Assembly: GCA_025558095.1 (NCBI GenBank)
Contig: JAIVFI010000007.1
Coordinates: 558,001 to 622,000 of the forward strand
DNA from: Hyaloraphidium curvatum
Lineage: Eukaryota; Monoblepharomycota; Hyaloraphidiomycetes; Hyaloraphidiales; Hyaloraphidiaceae
Reading direction: 5' to 3'
Length of the DNA: 64,000 bases
Shown here: in pieces, positions 33,504 through 43,321 of the stretch
Layout: each line of letters begins with the position of its first letter
How positions within the stretch are numbered: the first letter of the stretch is position 1
Notes under the pieces: model-generated
The model's database searches: none
Seen by the model: only the letters and a program-made list of their open reading frames with translations
Told to the model about the DNA's origin: nothing
Position numbers and translations under genes: made by a program

Positions 33504-34355
33504 ATGGACAATCCCAGGCTGTCGACTTTCCGGGCCGTCTGGCGGGCCTTTGCCGAAGTCGGGGCGCCGAACCTCATCGAGCTGGACATGACAAGGTCCT
33601 CACTCATGAGCAAGACGGTTTTCTTTGACGGTTCGCACGATCTTCCGAGCTCGTTGAGGAGGGTCTACGTGAGCATGCAGACGGACTACGACGAGATCGA
33701 CGCCGTCTTGAATGCATGACGGATCTAATACGCGCTAGCCACTACAATAAATTAGGCCGCGTCGGCGGCCGTCTTGAAGATGATCGAGGATCTCCCGCAA
33801 CTCGAGGAGGTCGATCTGGGCCTCGACTACTGCCCCAGCGTCGACCTGACCGACTTCCCCCGGATCGCCTCGAAGCTGCGCTTCGCCTGCCTCGACATGC
33901 CCTCCGTGCGGCAGCTGGCAGCAATCCCCGGAGCCCACGTACAGGAGCTATACGTCGTCACGGAAGAGACGCCGCTCGCCTTCCCGGACGACCTGCCCGT
34001 GATAGCGAGTCTGCGGGGGCTTACCTCTCTCACGGTCATGTTCCTCGAGACGCCCCAGGTGGCCTCTGTGCTGCGGCACCTGCCGAATCTGAAGACGTTG
34101 AGCCTGCCGAACGTGCGGTTCGGGCTCGCCCGGGCGCAAAAAGCCGAGGCGCGGGCGGCGGTCGAGGCATCCTCCGTGGAGCATATCGAGATTGCGTTCT
34201 TTCGGCTTTCGGGGGATTCACCCAAGACGCATGAAATGAGGTTCTGGAGAAGCATTCCTCGCGTCCATTGGGTCGACTACGACAGGGACATGCCGATCCC
34301 GTGGGCCTCGACTGGTTGCCCGACACGTTGGCGGCTTGCTGACCCAAACGTCTAG
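33504..34355 (+). CDS. Leucine-rich-repeat-like protein, possibly truncated
   Basis: Exons 33504-33704 and 33756-34355 (51-base intron) give 266 residues. Spaced leucine motifs (NLIELDMTRSSL, SLRRVYVSM, LEEVDLGLDYC, LTSLTVMFLE, LKTLSLPNV) are those of irregular LRRs in fungal F-box proteins. No F-box is visible, because only 213 bases separate the ATG from the divergent methyltransferase start and other frames there are broken. Either the gene lost its 5' part or an upstream exon was missed. GCCGTCTTGAA occurs at both ends of the intron region (33702 and 33768), which makes the splice choice ambiguous. Role unknown; substrate adaptor activity would be typical if an F-box existed. Confidence 0.55.
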
Positions 34356-35700
34356 CGCGTTGGCATAGTTTTGGTTGTCTTTTGTGGTTCAGGGGGGATT
34401 CTTGGCCCGCTGCCCCCCAAATTCATCGCCATGGCACTGCGAGAGCTAGGGATTGCAATGTGCGGGCCGTGGTGTTCGTGACAGGTGGCCGGCGGGAAAC
34501 GCGGATGGGGGCGGGCGGGATTGTCTTGCCGCACTGCTGTGCAACCCGAGCCGTGGCAAGGACCGGACTTGGGCCCTGCGGCTTCCGGCCTGCCTCGGAA
34601 CGGGAGTTCGGGTGCGCAGAATCGGGCATTCGGGTTCGGTGCGGCAAGGCGCGCGCATATTCATTTGCCACGGTTATATCGACGGTTGCCGTTGCGTTAT
34701 CCTTCGAACGCGGACCCTTGCGGATCGGGGTCCTTTGGAATGGACCTAACCGGTATGCTGGCGGATGCGTCGGCCGAGGTGGTGGCGCACCGATCGGCGA
34801 TTGGTCAGTGGAGATCGTCCGCGGATGCCCGGCCCGGCACAGCCGAGCGGACCCCGACGGCCGGGCGGCGGCACTGCAAACCAGGCTGCCTGGCCGCGGG
34901 GGCTTCCCTCCACGCACCCCTCGTTCTGACCCGCCTAATGGCCGACGAAGAGCGCCGTAGGAGGCTCCGAAGTCTACGGTGGTTTCGTCGTCGTCGGAGC
35001 GTCGGCAAGTCGGGCACCGCATCGGCCGGCCGTATAGACAAACAGGGATCCGCATCCGTGCACGCCCGGCGCCCCCGATCCGCGGCCGAAACCGTGCCGC
35101 AACGACGGATAGGGTCCCCAATGTCCGCTTGCAAGCTGCCGCGGCGCTCCCGCGGGATCTTGGGTTCAATGACTCCGAGCCTAAGCGCCTTCCGAGTTCT
35201 CCCGTGCGGTGCCCTGTCCCAAGATCATCGGCCGAAGAAGAGTCCCCTCACTCACCACACACCACTTCTCCCCGCTCGCCTCCGCCGGTGAGCGCGGCGT
35301 GCCTTTGCGGCGTGCGCCGTTGACGCGTCCATTCCATTCGGGCGGCGGCCGCGGCAGTTGCGGGCGCCGAATGCAGGCCGCGGCGGTTCGGGCAAACGGA
35401 GTCGCCTGAGGAGAACGCGGAGCGTCGAGAGCGCGGGACGCGGCGGAGTTTGAGGCGTTGCGGAGTGCGAAGCGTTGCGGCCGAGGAGACCACGCGCCGA
35501 GGAGTTGTTGGTCGGAAGCCCCGAGGAGGTGAGGGCTCGGGCACCACCCGGCGACGCTCCCCCCGGCCGCCGCCCGCGGCCGCGCTCGGCGGGCCGGCAT
35601 TTTCGGCCGAGTCTGCTCGCCTGCGCGTGGCGGCGGACGGCCACGGGGCCCCGGGAGCGGCCGCCGGTCTTGCCACCGGAGCGGAGCCCGCTGACTCTTC
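34356..35700. other. Long GC-rich gap without a supported gene
   Basis: About 1.3 kb upstream of the zinc-knuckle gene. Several long open frames exist on both strands but carry Arg/Ala/Gly/Pro-biased shadow composition, no domain, and no splice-connected continuation. It probably contains the promoter and untranslated leader of the downstream gene. Confidence 0.5.
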
Positions 35701-35712
35701 CCCGCCCCAGCG

Positions 35713-35760
35713 CAGTTTTATCTATTTCCCCTGAGTCTGTTTCTCTGTGTCTCTTTAGCC
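35713..35760 (+). promoter_or_regulatory. Pyrimidine-rich leader, possible 5'UTR intron acceptor
   Basis: A TTTTATCTATTTCCCC stretch is followed by alternating pyrimidines ending CTCTTTAG at 35758, twenty bases before the ATG of the zinc-knuckle gene. The tract fits either a pyrimidine-rich core promoter, common in highly expressed fungal genes, or the 3' end of a leader intron. No matching donor was identified. Confidence 0.35.
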
Positions 35761-35778
35761 TAGTTCCAGCAGCCAACC

Positions 35779-37044
35779 ATGGACGACCTCGCGCTCCACC
35801 TCGACGGGATGGGCCTGAACGGGTCGGCCGACGACGTTGGGGTGACTTGCTACAGTGGGCCCGCCTTGCCGCCCGACCCGGCCCCGCTGACTTTCGTCTC
35901 CCAGGGTGCGGTGAGCAGGGCCACGTAGCGCAGAACTGCAACCAGCCCATGGCGCTGTGTTTCAAGTGGGTGCGGTCGTCCGGTTTCCGCGGCCCTGGCC
36001 AACCGTTGGTCTTGCCCGCAGCTGCAAGAAAGCCGGCCACGTGTCCAAGGACTGCCCCGAGCCGCATCCTCCCGTGATCTGCTACCGCTGCAACGAGGAG
36101 GGCCACATGTCGCGCGAGGTATGTGCCCAGCTGCGTCCCTTGGTCCCTGGCTAACGGCAACTCGCCTCCAGTGCCCTCAGATCCGTGTGCCGACGTGCTA
36201 CAAGTGCGGCCAGGAGGGCCACGTGGCCAAGGACTGCCCCGCTGCCCAGGTCAACGGAGGCGGCGCGGGCACGGCCAACCTGACCTGCTACTCGTGCGGC
36301 AAGGTGCGCTTCTCACGGACACGACCACAATGTGCCCGATTCGCTGACCCTCGCGATTCCTCAGACCGGCCACGTGCAGCGCAACTGCCCCGCGGCTCCC
36401 CCAGCGCCCTCGGGCCCCGCCGCGCGTTCTCGCATCGTCTGCAACCGCTGCCTGAAGCTCGGCCACACCTCGCGCAACTGCATGGAGCCCCTCCCCCGTA
36501 CCGGCGCCCCCGTCCGTGCTCCCTTCCCCAACGGCGGACCCGCGAGGCCTCCGGCCCTCGCGAGGCCGCCGCCCTTCCTCCCGCCCGCCGTCAACGGCCG
36601 TCCCTCCCCCAACGGCCCGCCTGCCGGGATCGCCAACGCCAACGTGCGCTGCTACGTGTGCCAGGGCTATGGCCACCTCCAGAGGTACTTTCTTTGCGCC
36701 AGTTCCGCCTGTTGTGCCCCTCTGACGTTTCCGCGCCAGGTCGTGCCCCTCGAAGGCCACGCTCGGCGTTCCCGCGGGCCCGGGCGACGGCGGCGTCAAC
36801 TGCTACTACTGCGGCCAGCCCGGGCACGTGCAGAAGAACTGCCCGGCGGCGCAGAGCGAGAGCAAGTGCTTCCAGTGCGGCGAGTCGGTGCGTTCGCGCG
36901 CGTTCCTTCTGCGACCAAAGGGCAATCGCTTATGCGCCGCTTCCCCAGGGTCACATCTCGGCCAACTGCAACAAGCTCGAGTGCTTCCAGTGCGGCGGCC
37001 CGCACTTTGCCCGCGCGTGCCCGGAGCGTGAGGCGCGGATGTAG
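35779..37044 (+). CDS. Gis2/CNBP-like CCHC zinc-knuckle protein
   Basis: Seven exons (35779-35854, 35905-35965, 36022-36118, 36172-36303, 36365-36684, 36740-36887, 36949-37044; introns 50-61 bases) sum exactly to 309 residues. The spliced product has nine standard CX2CX4HX4C knuckles, from CYRCGEQGHVAQNC to CFQCGESGHISANC, plus a tenth contracted one, CFQCGGPHFARAC. Yeast Gis2 and human CNBP have seven. A proline-rich linker of about 60 residues separates knuckles 6 and 7. Family members bind single-stranded G-rich RNA or DNA and associate with polysomes and stress granules. All six introns fall within a knuckle. The AACCATGG start context is strong. Confidence 0.92.
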
Positions 37045-37287
37045 GCCCCGCGATCGCGCGACTCTTTGACCAGGTCGGACAAAAAAGCAAGCAAGCAAGT
37101 CAAGTGTGTCTTGTAAGAGTGTGTGCGTGTGTGGGTGGCGGAGGATGGATCGCTCTGGGGTGGGGATTATGGATATGTGACTAGGCCGCGGTGGAGGACG
37201 CTCGAACCCCGGGTGCCGGAGCTTGTCGCGGAGGCGTGCGAATAGACGGTAGAAGCGCGCTATCTCTTCGGTTCCTGCCACGACCGG

Positions 37288-38404
37288 CTACATCTTCGAC
37301 TTGCTGGCCTTAGAGTCCTCGGCCGCGAACCACTTCTCAAAGGCCGGGATGATGGCGCCCCTGACAATGTCCCGCACGTTGTCCGCCTCGTACATGGCAA
37401 AGTGGTCGCAGTCCTTCTCCTTGGGCAGCACGTGCATGGCCTTCTCCCCGCCTATGCGGTCGTAGAGCTGCTTGGCGTGCGCGGGAGGGAGCACCGCGTC
37501 GGCCTCGGACGAAACGAAGATGGCGTTCTTTGCTAGGGGTGCGACGGCGCGGAGGAGGTCGGGAGGGAACTGCGAGGTTTCCTCGAGGAATGAGCCGGGG
37601 ACGGAGGTGACAGCGGGGCCCGAGGCGAGCGATTTGCGCTGGGCTTCCGAGCTGCGGGGCGATCGGGACATGGGTGAGTTTCAGGCAGCCTTCAGAGCTT
37701 CAACAAACCCACCGCTGCTTGGACCGTTCGTCCATCCGCATGATCCGGTCCCGCGCGACGGGCTCGCTCGTCCCCTCGAGCACATTCCGTCGGCGCTCGG
37801 CCTCCATGATTTTCCTCAGATCCAGCGCCTGTGCTGCCCGCTTGGCTTTCTCCTCGGCCGACACCGCGGCCGCCTCGGCCTTGGCCTCGGGGCTTCCAGG
37901 GGGCGGCGCAACGCCACTGGCCACCACCGCGATGCACTTTATGCGGCGGTCGATGGCCTGCAGGAACACCGACGTCAGCCCGCCGAAGGAGATGCCGTAG
38001 GCGGCCAGCCGGTTGGGGTCCACGTGTTCGTGCAGGGAAAGGTAGGTCGCAGCGGCCTGCGCGTCGAGCACGCGCGAGAAGGGGGCGAGGCGGTTCGGGT
38101 ACGGAGCCGGCTGCGAATCGCCCCAGCCTGGTACGAAGGCGTAAATCAGCGAAGCGAAGAGGCCCGTCGACGACCAGAGCCCACCCTTGAAGTCGAAAGT
38201 CACGCAGATGTAGCGCCCGGCCCGGCAGAGTTCCGCCGCCATTCCGGGCAGGTACATGTCCCTCGTCCCCATGTAACCCGTGATCAGAACAATGCCCGGT
38301 CGGCGTTCGCCCGGAGCGAGGTCGCCCGGGAGGAACAGAGTCGCTCCCAAGCGGTACCCCTCCGAGTAGAAGGTCACGTCCTTCGTGACCACTTCGGAGG
38401 TCAT
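37288..38404 (-). CDS. Alpha/beta hydrolase
   Basis: Exons 38404-37713 and 37651-37288 (61-base intron) give 351 residues. The oxyanion/early region is PGIVLITGYMGTRDMY, the nucleophile elbow AYGISFGGL (serine in G-x-S-x-G), and the catalytic histidine is likely in KDCDHFAMYEA. The acid is probably in VSSEADAVLP. An acidic/basic linker rich in Ala, Glu and Lys (SPEAKAEAAAVSAEEKAKRA) separates core and cap. The layout resembles dienelactone-hydrolase-like and acetyl-esterase-like members, but the substrate is not identifiable. The ATG at 38404 is the first in frame; GTG further up is not expected to start in fungi. No signal peptide. Confidence 0.78.
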
Positions 38405-38674
38405 GGCGTTGGAGTCGCGCGAGCACAAGTGGACAACGCGAGTCACGGGCCGGATTTGAGGCAGATAGCGCGTTGGGAGACGTTGAGTTAGGAGACGTGG
38501 ATGACCCTTGACTTCCGATCGCAGGCGCCCGGGGATGCATGCGTCTATGACTAGTAGAGGACCAGCAAAACGCAGATCATTTCTTGCTCTTCGAAAGCTA
38601 TTGTCAGCTGCTCTCTCAAGACCTAGAGTTACTCCTCGTCGTGCTCAGCCCCGTAGGCGGCTAGCTTTGCGTCA

Positions 38675-40237
38675 TCAAAAGTCTCTCCATTTAGATTCCG
38701 GGTAGATCACGCGAATGACTGGAGCGGTGAGAAGGGAGGTGATGATGGCCATAAGCACCATTACTGCGAAGACAGGCCCGTTTATGGTGCCGTTCCCGAG
38801 GCCGACGTTGAGGACGACCAGCTCTACGAGGCCTTTGGTGTTGAGCAAAACGCCCTGGGGAGTCGTGAGAACCTGGAGAGATGGAAAACCAAAATCCGGA
38901 CTCACGATGGCGCAAGATTCCCTCCAAGGAATCTTTTGGAGCCTGGCTGCCACGGTGGCTCCGATGAACTTTCCGGCACACGCACAAACCGTCACAAGAA
39001 CCACCATGGCCCACGCCATGCCCGTATTGAGATCTTGGATGTTGGTGTTGAGTCCTGATAGGCAGAAGTAGACCGGAAGGAAAACCACGATCAAAAGGTC
39101 GTGCAACTTCGCAACGATCTCCCTGGCGAAGCCGTTCGTGCGCGGCATTGCGACTCCCGTCCAAAAGGCGCCAAAAATGCAGTCCGCACCGATGAACTCG
39201 GTAATCCATCCATTCAGGATTGCGAGCATGCAGGCAAGAGCCAGGGTTTCAAGCGTCAGATACGATTGCCCGAATTCTTCCACGGCTTTACCATCCCGCA
39301 CGGTGGTGCCATCAGGACCTCGAAGCCAAATCTCCATGGGGTGCTCCTCACTGGGAACAACATCGCTCTTCAAAACTTCGTTGTCCTTCTTCTGCGTCTC
39401 CACGTCGTCAGGCTTGGTGGTCGTCTCGGCGACGTCCAGGGCAGATCGCTTTCGGGGACAAAAGATGCCGCATCCACGGCGTCCCGGGTCGAAGTACCAC
39501 TTTAGGCCCCAGTCCAGAGCCGGCCTCACGGCAAGCATGAGCGCCACTACAAGCCCCACGATGCACAGCAAAGTGTACAGCGCGTTGATCGGCGTGCCGG
39601 TCAGGCTTGTAAGGGAAACAACGACAGCTAGCAGGCACCACGCAACCATATCGTCGGCCACTGCAGAGGCCAGCGCGGCGACGCCTACAGCGGTCCCACC
39701 GATGCCCAGCTCCCCCAGAAGCCGTGCAAGCACCGGCAAGGCCGAGATCGACATCGCCACGGCGATGAAGAAAGCGAAAACGCCGAAGCTGGTTGTCTGA
39801 TCCTGCGGTGGCATCAGGTTGTTCCAGAGGGGCACGGCAACAGCGAACCCGAGGCCCATGGGAAGAATGATGGACCCCAAGCTGACAACCACCGAGCGGA
39901 CGCCAAGCGATTTGAGGTGCTTGAAGTCAAGGTCGCAGCCGACCGAGAATAGGAACAAAACTAGGCCGAGGTTTGCAATCCCGGTGAGCGTGTTCGAGAC
40001 GGTCGCAGGCGGAAAGATGGTGGCACTAAAGCCGGGAATGGCTCCCATTGCGGTTGGTCCTAGAAGAATCCCGCCGATGACCTCAGCCATGACGTCCGGC
40101 TGCCGAAACAGCCTCATAACGAGGGCCACGACGCGAGTGAAGGACAGGATAAGAAGGAGCTGGACGAAAAGGAGCTCGACGGCGTTGGCCGTGACGCCAT
40201 CGCCGTCAAACACGCTGTTCGTCGCTCCCGTCGACAT
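38675..40237 (-). CDS. CPA2-type cation/proton antiporter (Kha1/KefB-like)
   Basis: Exons 40237-38906 and 38854-38675 give 503 residues. The 51-base intron is in frame, so unspliced translation looks intact; removing it produces SCAIGVLLNTKGLVELV, the strongly conserved family stretch. About twelve hydrophobic segments run through the protein, with QPDVMAEVIGGILLGPTAMG after the first helices, FLFSVGCDLDFKHL, and a conserved SAVADDMVAW with the paired aspartates used for ion exchange. A hydrophilic loop of about 80 residues (KRSALDVAE through GKAVEEFG) separates helices. Kha1 relatives exchange K+ or Na+ for H+ in Golgi or endosomes. No C-terminal regulatory domain is present, since the tail ends soon after the last helix. 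Confidence 0.88.
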   Translation of the reverse strand: MSTGATNSVFDGDGVTANAVELLFVQLLLILSFTRVVALVMRLFRQPDVMAEVIGGILLGPTAMGAIPGFSATIFPPATVSNTLTGIANLGLVLFLFSVGCDLDFKHLKSLGVRSVVVSLGSIILPMGLGFAVAVPLWNNLMPPQDQTTSFGVFAFFIAVAMSISALPVLARLLGELGIGGTAVGVAALASAVADDMVAWCLLAVVVSLTSLTGTPINALYTLLCIVGLVVALMLAVRPALDWGLKWYFDPGRRGCGIFCPRKRSALDVAETTTKPDDVETQKKDNEVLKSDVVPSEEHPMEIWLRGPDGTTVRDGKAVEEFGQSYLTLETLALACMLAILNGWITEFIGADCIFGAFWTGVAMPRTNGFAREIVAKLHDLLIVVFLPVYFCLSGLNTNIQDLNTGMAWAMVVLVTVCACAGKFIGATVAARLQKIPWRESCAIVSPDFGFPSLQVLTTPQGVLLNTKGLVELVVLNVGLGNGTINGPVFAVMVLMAIITSLLTAPVIRVIYPESKWRDF

Positions 40238-40591
40238 TCCGAAGGCGAGACCCCGTGTGCTGGGGCGCGAGAGCGATTGGGATGTCAGGGGATCGCTGGG
40301 GACGCAAGGGACGCAATCGATCAAAATGCCGCCGCGGGCCAAGCACACCGGGCAGGCATCAGGAAATCCGTGGAGCAGCTCCGAAACGTGCAAGAACCAC
40401 TAAAGTGCTACTACTCCAGCAGGCAGACAAAGATCGGCTACTGTACACGCCCTACGTGACTGCGATCAAGCAAGATCGTCCAGAAGCGAACGCTCGTCCA
40501 TCATCCCAGCGCCAAGTTCCAGCACTATGTCCATCCATGTTCAAGTTTCTGACTGTCGAAGTGTCCGCGAAGCAAATCGATTGCTCGCCGC
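40238..40591. other. Intergenic, no gene seen
   Basis: This gap lies upstream of the antiporter and downstream of the acidic-protein gene, both on the minus strand. The frame of the antiporter stays open upstream to 40393 but without a better supported start. Confidence 0.45.
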
Positions 40592-41031
40592 TCAGAGCTT
40601 GGGCGATGCCCAGCTCATCCCCTCCCCATCCACGTTGATCTTCCCCCCCTTGCGCTCGATCTCCTCGTCGCCGTCATCGCGGTCCGGCGTGGTCTCCGGG
40701 AGCCGCGTGTCGTCGAAGGTGGACGGGGGATCCAGATCCGGCTTCTCCTGCTTGGAGTCCTTCTGCGGGTCCTCCTGCGGAGCGTCGTCGGATCCAGAGT
40801 CGGGGAGCGGAAGCGAGAGCAGGTGCGAGACAAAGGGGTCGTACTCTTGCTCCGTGCTGTCGGCAAAGGAGCGTGTGCGAGCTGTGAGCGATCCCCTCTA
40901 GCACCGCGGAAGCCCGGCTTCACAGACCTCCCCGAGCCCGAGCCCCACACTCTGCCCTCCGGGAATGGCTCTTCGGACACGCAGCAGTTCGCATGCGGCG
41001 GTTCCGGGGCGTAGGAGCGGTCGCCTTCCAT
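40592..41031 (-). CDS. Small acidic protein, unknown
   Basis: Exons 41031-40928 and 40856-40592 join over a 71-base intron (GTCTGTG donor, CCGACAG acceptor) to give 122 residues. The unspliced frame is arginine-rich and implausible, whereas splicing yields a coherent acidic protein: EQEYDPFVSHLLSLPLPDSG, then DDAPQEDPQKDSKQEK, then PDRDDGDEEIERKGGK, ending NVDGEGMSWASPKL. It is hydrophilic and likely disordered with short hydrophobic motifs. No signal or membrane segment. No family recognised. A TATAAAT element lies about 125 bases before the ATG. Confidence 0.55.
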
Positions 41032-41155
41032 TGTTTCGGGTGTTTGGGTTGTATGACGTGTCGTTTGGCCGACTCGACCTGCCATCACTTCCGGTGTCTT
41101 TCTGTCCTCCGATCACATCCTGCTGTGCCCGCGAATGAAGAAATGATGAAGCGAA

Positions 41156-41162
41156 ATTTATA
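41156..41162 (-). promoter_or_regulatory. TATA-like element
   Basis: TATAAAT on the minus strand stands in an AT-rich patch inside GC-rich DNA, about 125 bases upstream of the ATG at 41031. Position fits a core promoter of the acidic-protein gene. Confidence 0.35.
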
Positions 41163-41384
41163 TTGTTTGCTATATGGTTCTTTTCCGATCGGTCGGTTCG
41201 GCTCAGCAGGCTTTACCATCCGCCTCATCAGCAGGCCCAGGGATGGCCAGTCCCCGGTTCCGCTGCCGGCTTCGCGCTCCGCACAACCTCGCTCCACCTC
41301 CCGACTCCTTCCATGTTCGAGCTCGTTCCTTCTGGTCCTTGCGGGACCGCCCCGGCGACGTGGATCCGCGCCGGGGTCGCGGAC

Positions 41385-41407
41385 GGGGGGGGGGGGGGGG
41401 GGGGGGG
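41385..41407 (+). repeat. 23-base poly-G tract
   Basis: Twenty-three consecutive G occur here, followed by AAAGAAGGGGGGAGGG. On the minus strand this is a C-run 35 bases past the stop of the SxIP-motif gene, so it lies in its 3' region. Length is likely variable and prone to assembly error. Confidence 0.95.
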
Positions 41408-41441
41408 AAAGAAGGGGGGAGGGCTCCTGCTGTTGCTTCCT

Positions 41442-43139
41442 TCAATCGTCGTCTTCGTGTGCCCGGCCGCGCAGGTCTCGCGCCGGGCCTCGAGTGTCCC
41501 TCCTCACTGCGCAGCATGCGCACAACCCTCGCACCGGCGCTTCCTCAGGGAAGCCAGTTTCCCCAGGGACGGGGACGGGTCGGGGCCCTTGGGACCATCC
41601 CGTTTCTCCCGTTTCCGAGCCACCGGCTTGCAGCTCCAACGCGTTTGCGTCCGTAAGCTGCGCCGGGGCTCCCATCAACGTGGCTTCCTCCTCCGATGCG
41701 GGCTCGGCGGCGACGGTCGGCACCGCGCTCCTCCTAGCCACGGGGATCCGAGAAGGCTTTGCGTCCTGTGCCACCGTGCGCGTCGGCGGCTGCGGGGCCG
41801 GCAGGCTCGCCAACGCCTTCGTCGGGCGAGGCAGGCGGGAAGCCCTCGCCCGTTCAGTCTTCCCTGCACGCCTCCGCAGAACCGGGATCCTCGAGGGCTT
41901 CCCGATCACGACGAGCGCGCTCCCCGAAGCCATCAGCCTTCCCTGGGCAAGGGGCGGGCGGGGGATGCACGACGGCTTGAGCTGCCGAGCCTCCTCCGCG
42001 CCCGTGCCGCCGGCATGCGTCTCCTCCGCGTCCGCGTTCGTCCGCGGTGCCGGCGGTCCCACTGGCTGGTGCTCTGCCTCCTCCAATGCGTCCTCGGCGG
42101 CGAGGTCGGCGGCGGCCTGCTCCATAAGGTCGAATAAGTCGAGCTGGAGGAGGTTCTGCTTCTGCTGCTCCTCCCACGCCGCCCTCGTCGGCTCCAGGCG
42201 CGGCTGGTCATGCAGCGCGAGCCCGCAGTCCATGTCGTCCGATGCGGCGCCGCCAGAGAGGCCCACTGTCTTCTCCAGAGCGAGAAACGCCGCCAAATTG
42301 CTGCTCTACACGCGGCACTCCACATCCCAGTCCGCGACCATGAGCTTCAGGCGGGGCTCGTCCTGCAGCGCGCTGCTCCCGATCTCGACGGACTCGTACT
42401 CGGACGAACCGCTCCCGGCCTCGTGTGCCACGTCCGCAAGGAACGCATCGGCTACCATGTCGGCTTGCACGATGCTCCCAATGACGGCGACGGGCTTGAC
42501 CGGGGACAGGTCCTGCGGAGACCTGCCCTGCAGCGCGTCCGAACCCGACTGGCTGTCCTGGTCCCCCTGCGCCCCGGCTTCCGCAACGGCTTGCACAAAG
42601 GGCGCGGCGACGACCTCGATCTCAACCCGAGCCTGCATCCCGGCTTCGGCACGGGCTTGCACGAAGGATGCAGCGCTCGTCTCGATCCCAACGTCCGGTT
42701 CCTCGTCGGCGACGGGCAGGCCGGCTTCCGCGCTGGCTTGCACGGCGGCCCCGTCGTCGAACTCGTGCGCGGCATCGCTCAGCTCGCCCATGAGGGCGTC
42801 GGGCTGGGAGCATGCGTGCGCATCGATGCGGGTCTCCTGGGGGTTGGCGACCTCGGACGCGCTCAGGGCAACGTCCTCGCGCTGCGTGGTGTCCTCGACG
42901 AACATCTCCTGCACCCCGACTGCATCCTGCTGCTCCGCGGGAGCGGCGGCGAGCAGGTCTGCGGTGCTGCCGACGACCAGCGTCTCGGCGCTTTCCTGCG
43001 CGGCGGGGCCCGTGATGGGCACAGCGCCGATGCAGGCGGTTGTGACCTCGAGCGCGGGAGCCGGGCGCGAGGCACGGGTGGGCGGCGGCGCGGCGGGGGC
43101 GGTGCCCGTTTCGCCAAACAGAGACGTGCGGGCGGGCAT
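41442..43139 (-). CDS. Disordered protein with SxIP motifs, interrupted by one in-frame TAG
   Basis: Two open stretches in one frame (ATG at 43139 to TAG at 42308-42306, then on to 41442) give about 565 codons. The first is acidic, with repeats of the type VQAxAEAG (SFVQARAEAG, PFVQAVAEAG, AVQASAEAG). The second is basic and contains KPSRIPVLRRR (about 41871-41904), KPSRIPVARR (about 41732-41762) and KPSCIP (about 41950). SxIP next to basic residues is the EB1-binding signature of microtubule plus-end trackers. The TAG is probably inside an unresolved intron: GTGTAG at 42311 with an acceptor TGACCAG near 42207 would keep frame. A basic upstream exon starting at 43321 is possible. Function is inferred. 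Confidence 0.5.
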
Positions 43140-43321
43140 AGTCTCCGCGATTATCGCGACGCCGCCGATCAGGTAGATACTGGCGGAAAGATCGTCCGAG
43201 GCGCCCCGGCGGGCGGGCGCGGAGCCTTCCTTGCGGTTGCGAAGAGCTTCTTCAGCGGGGCCGCGACCTTGCGCAAAACGCGGCGGGCGGCGCCCCCGAG
43301 CGAGCGCACACGGCGGGGCAT

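Noticed and set aside
38855-38905. Seventeen extra residues in the antiporter
   Set aside because: They are flanked by GTGAGT and CCCCAG, keep frame, and interrupt a conserved stretch; an in-frame intron is the better reading.
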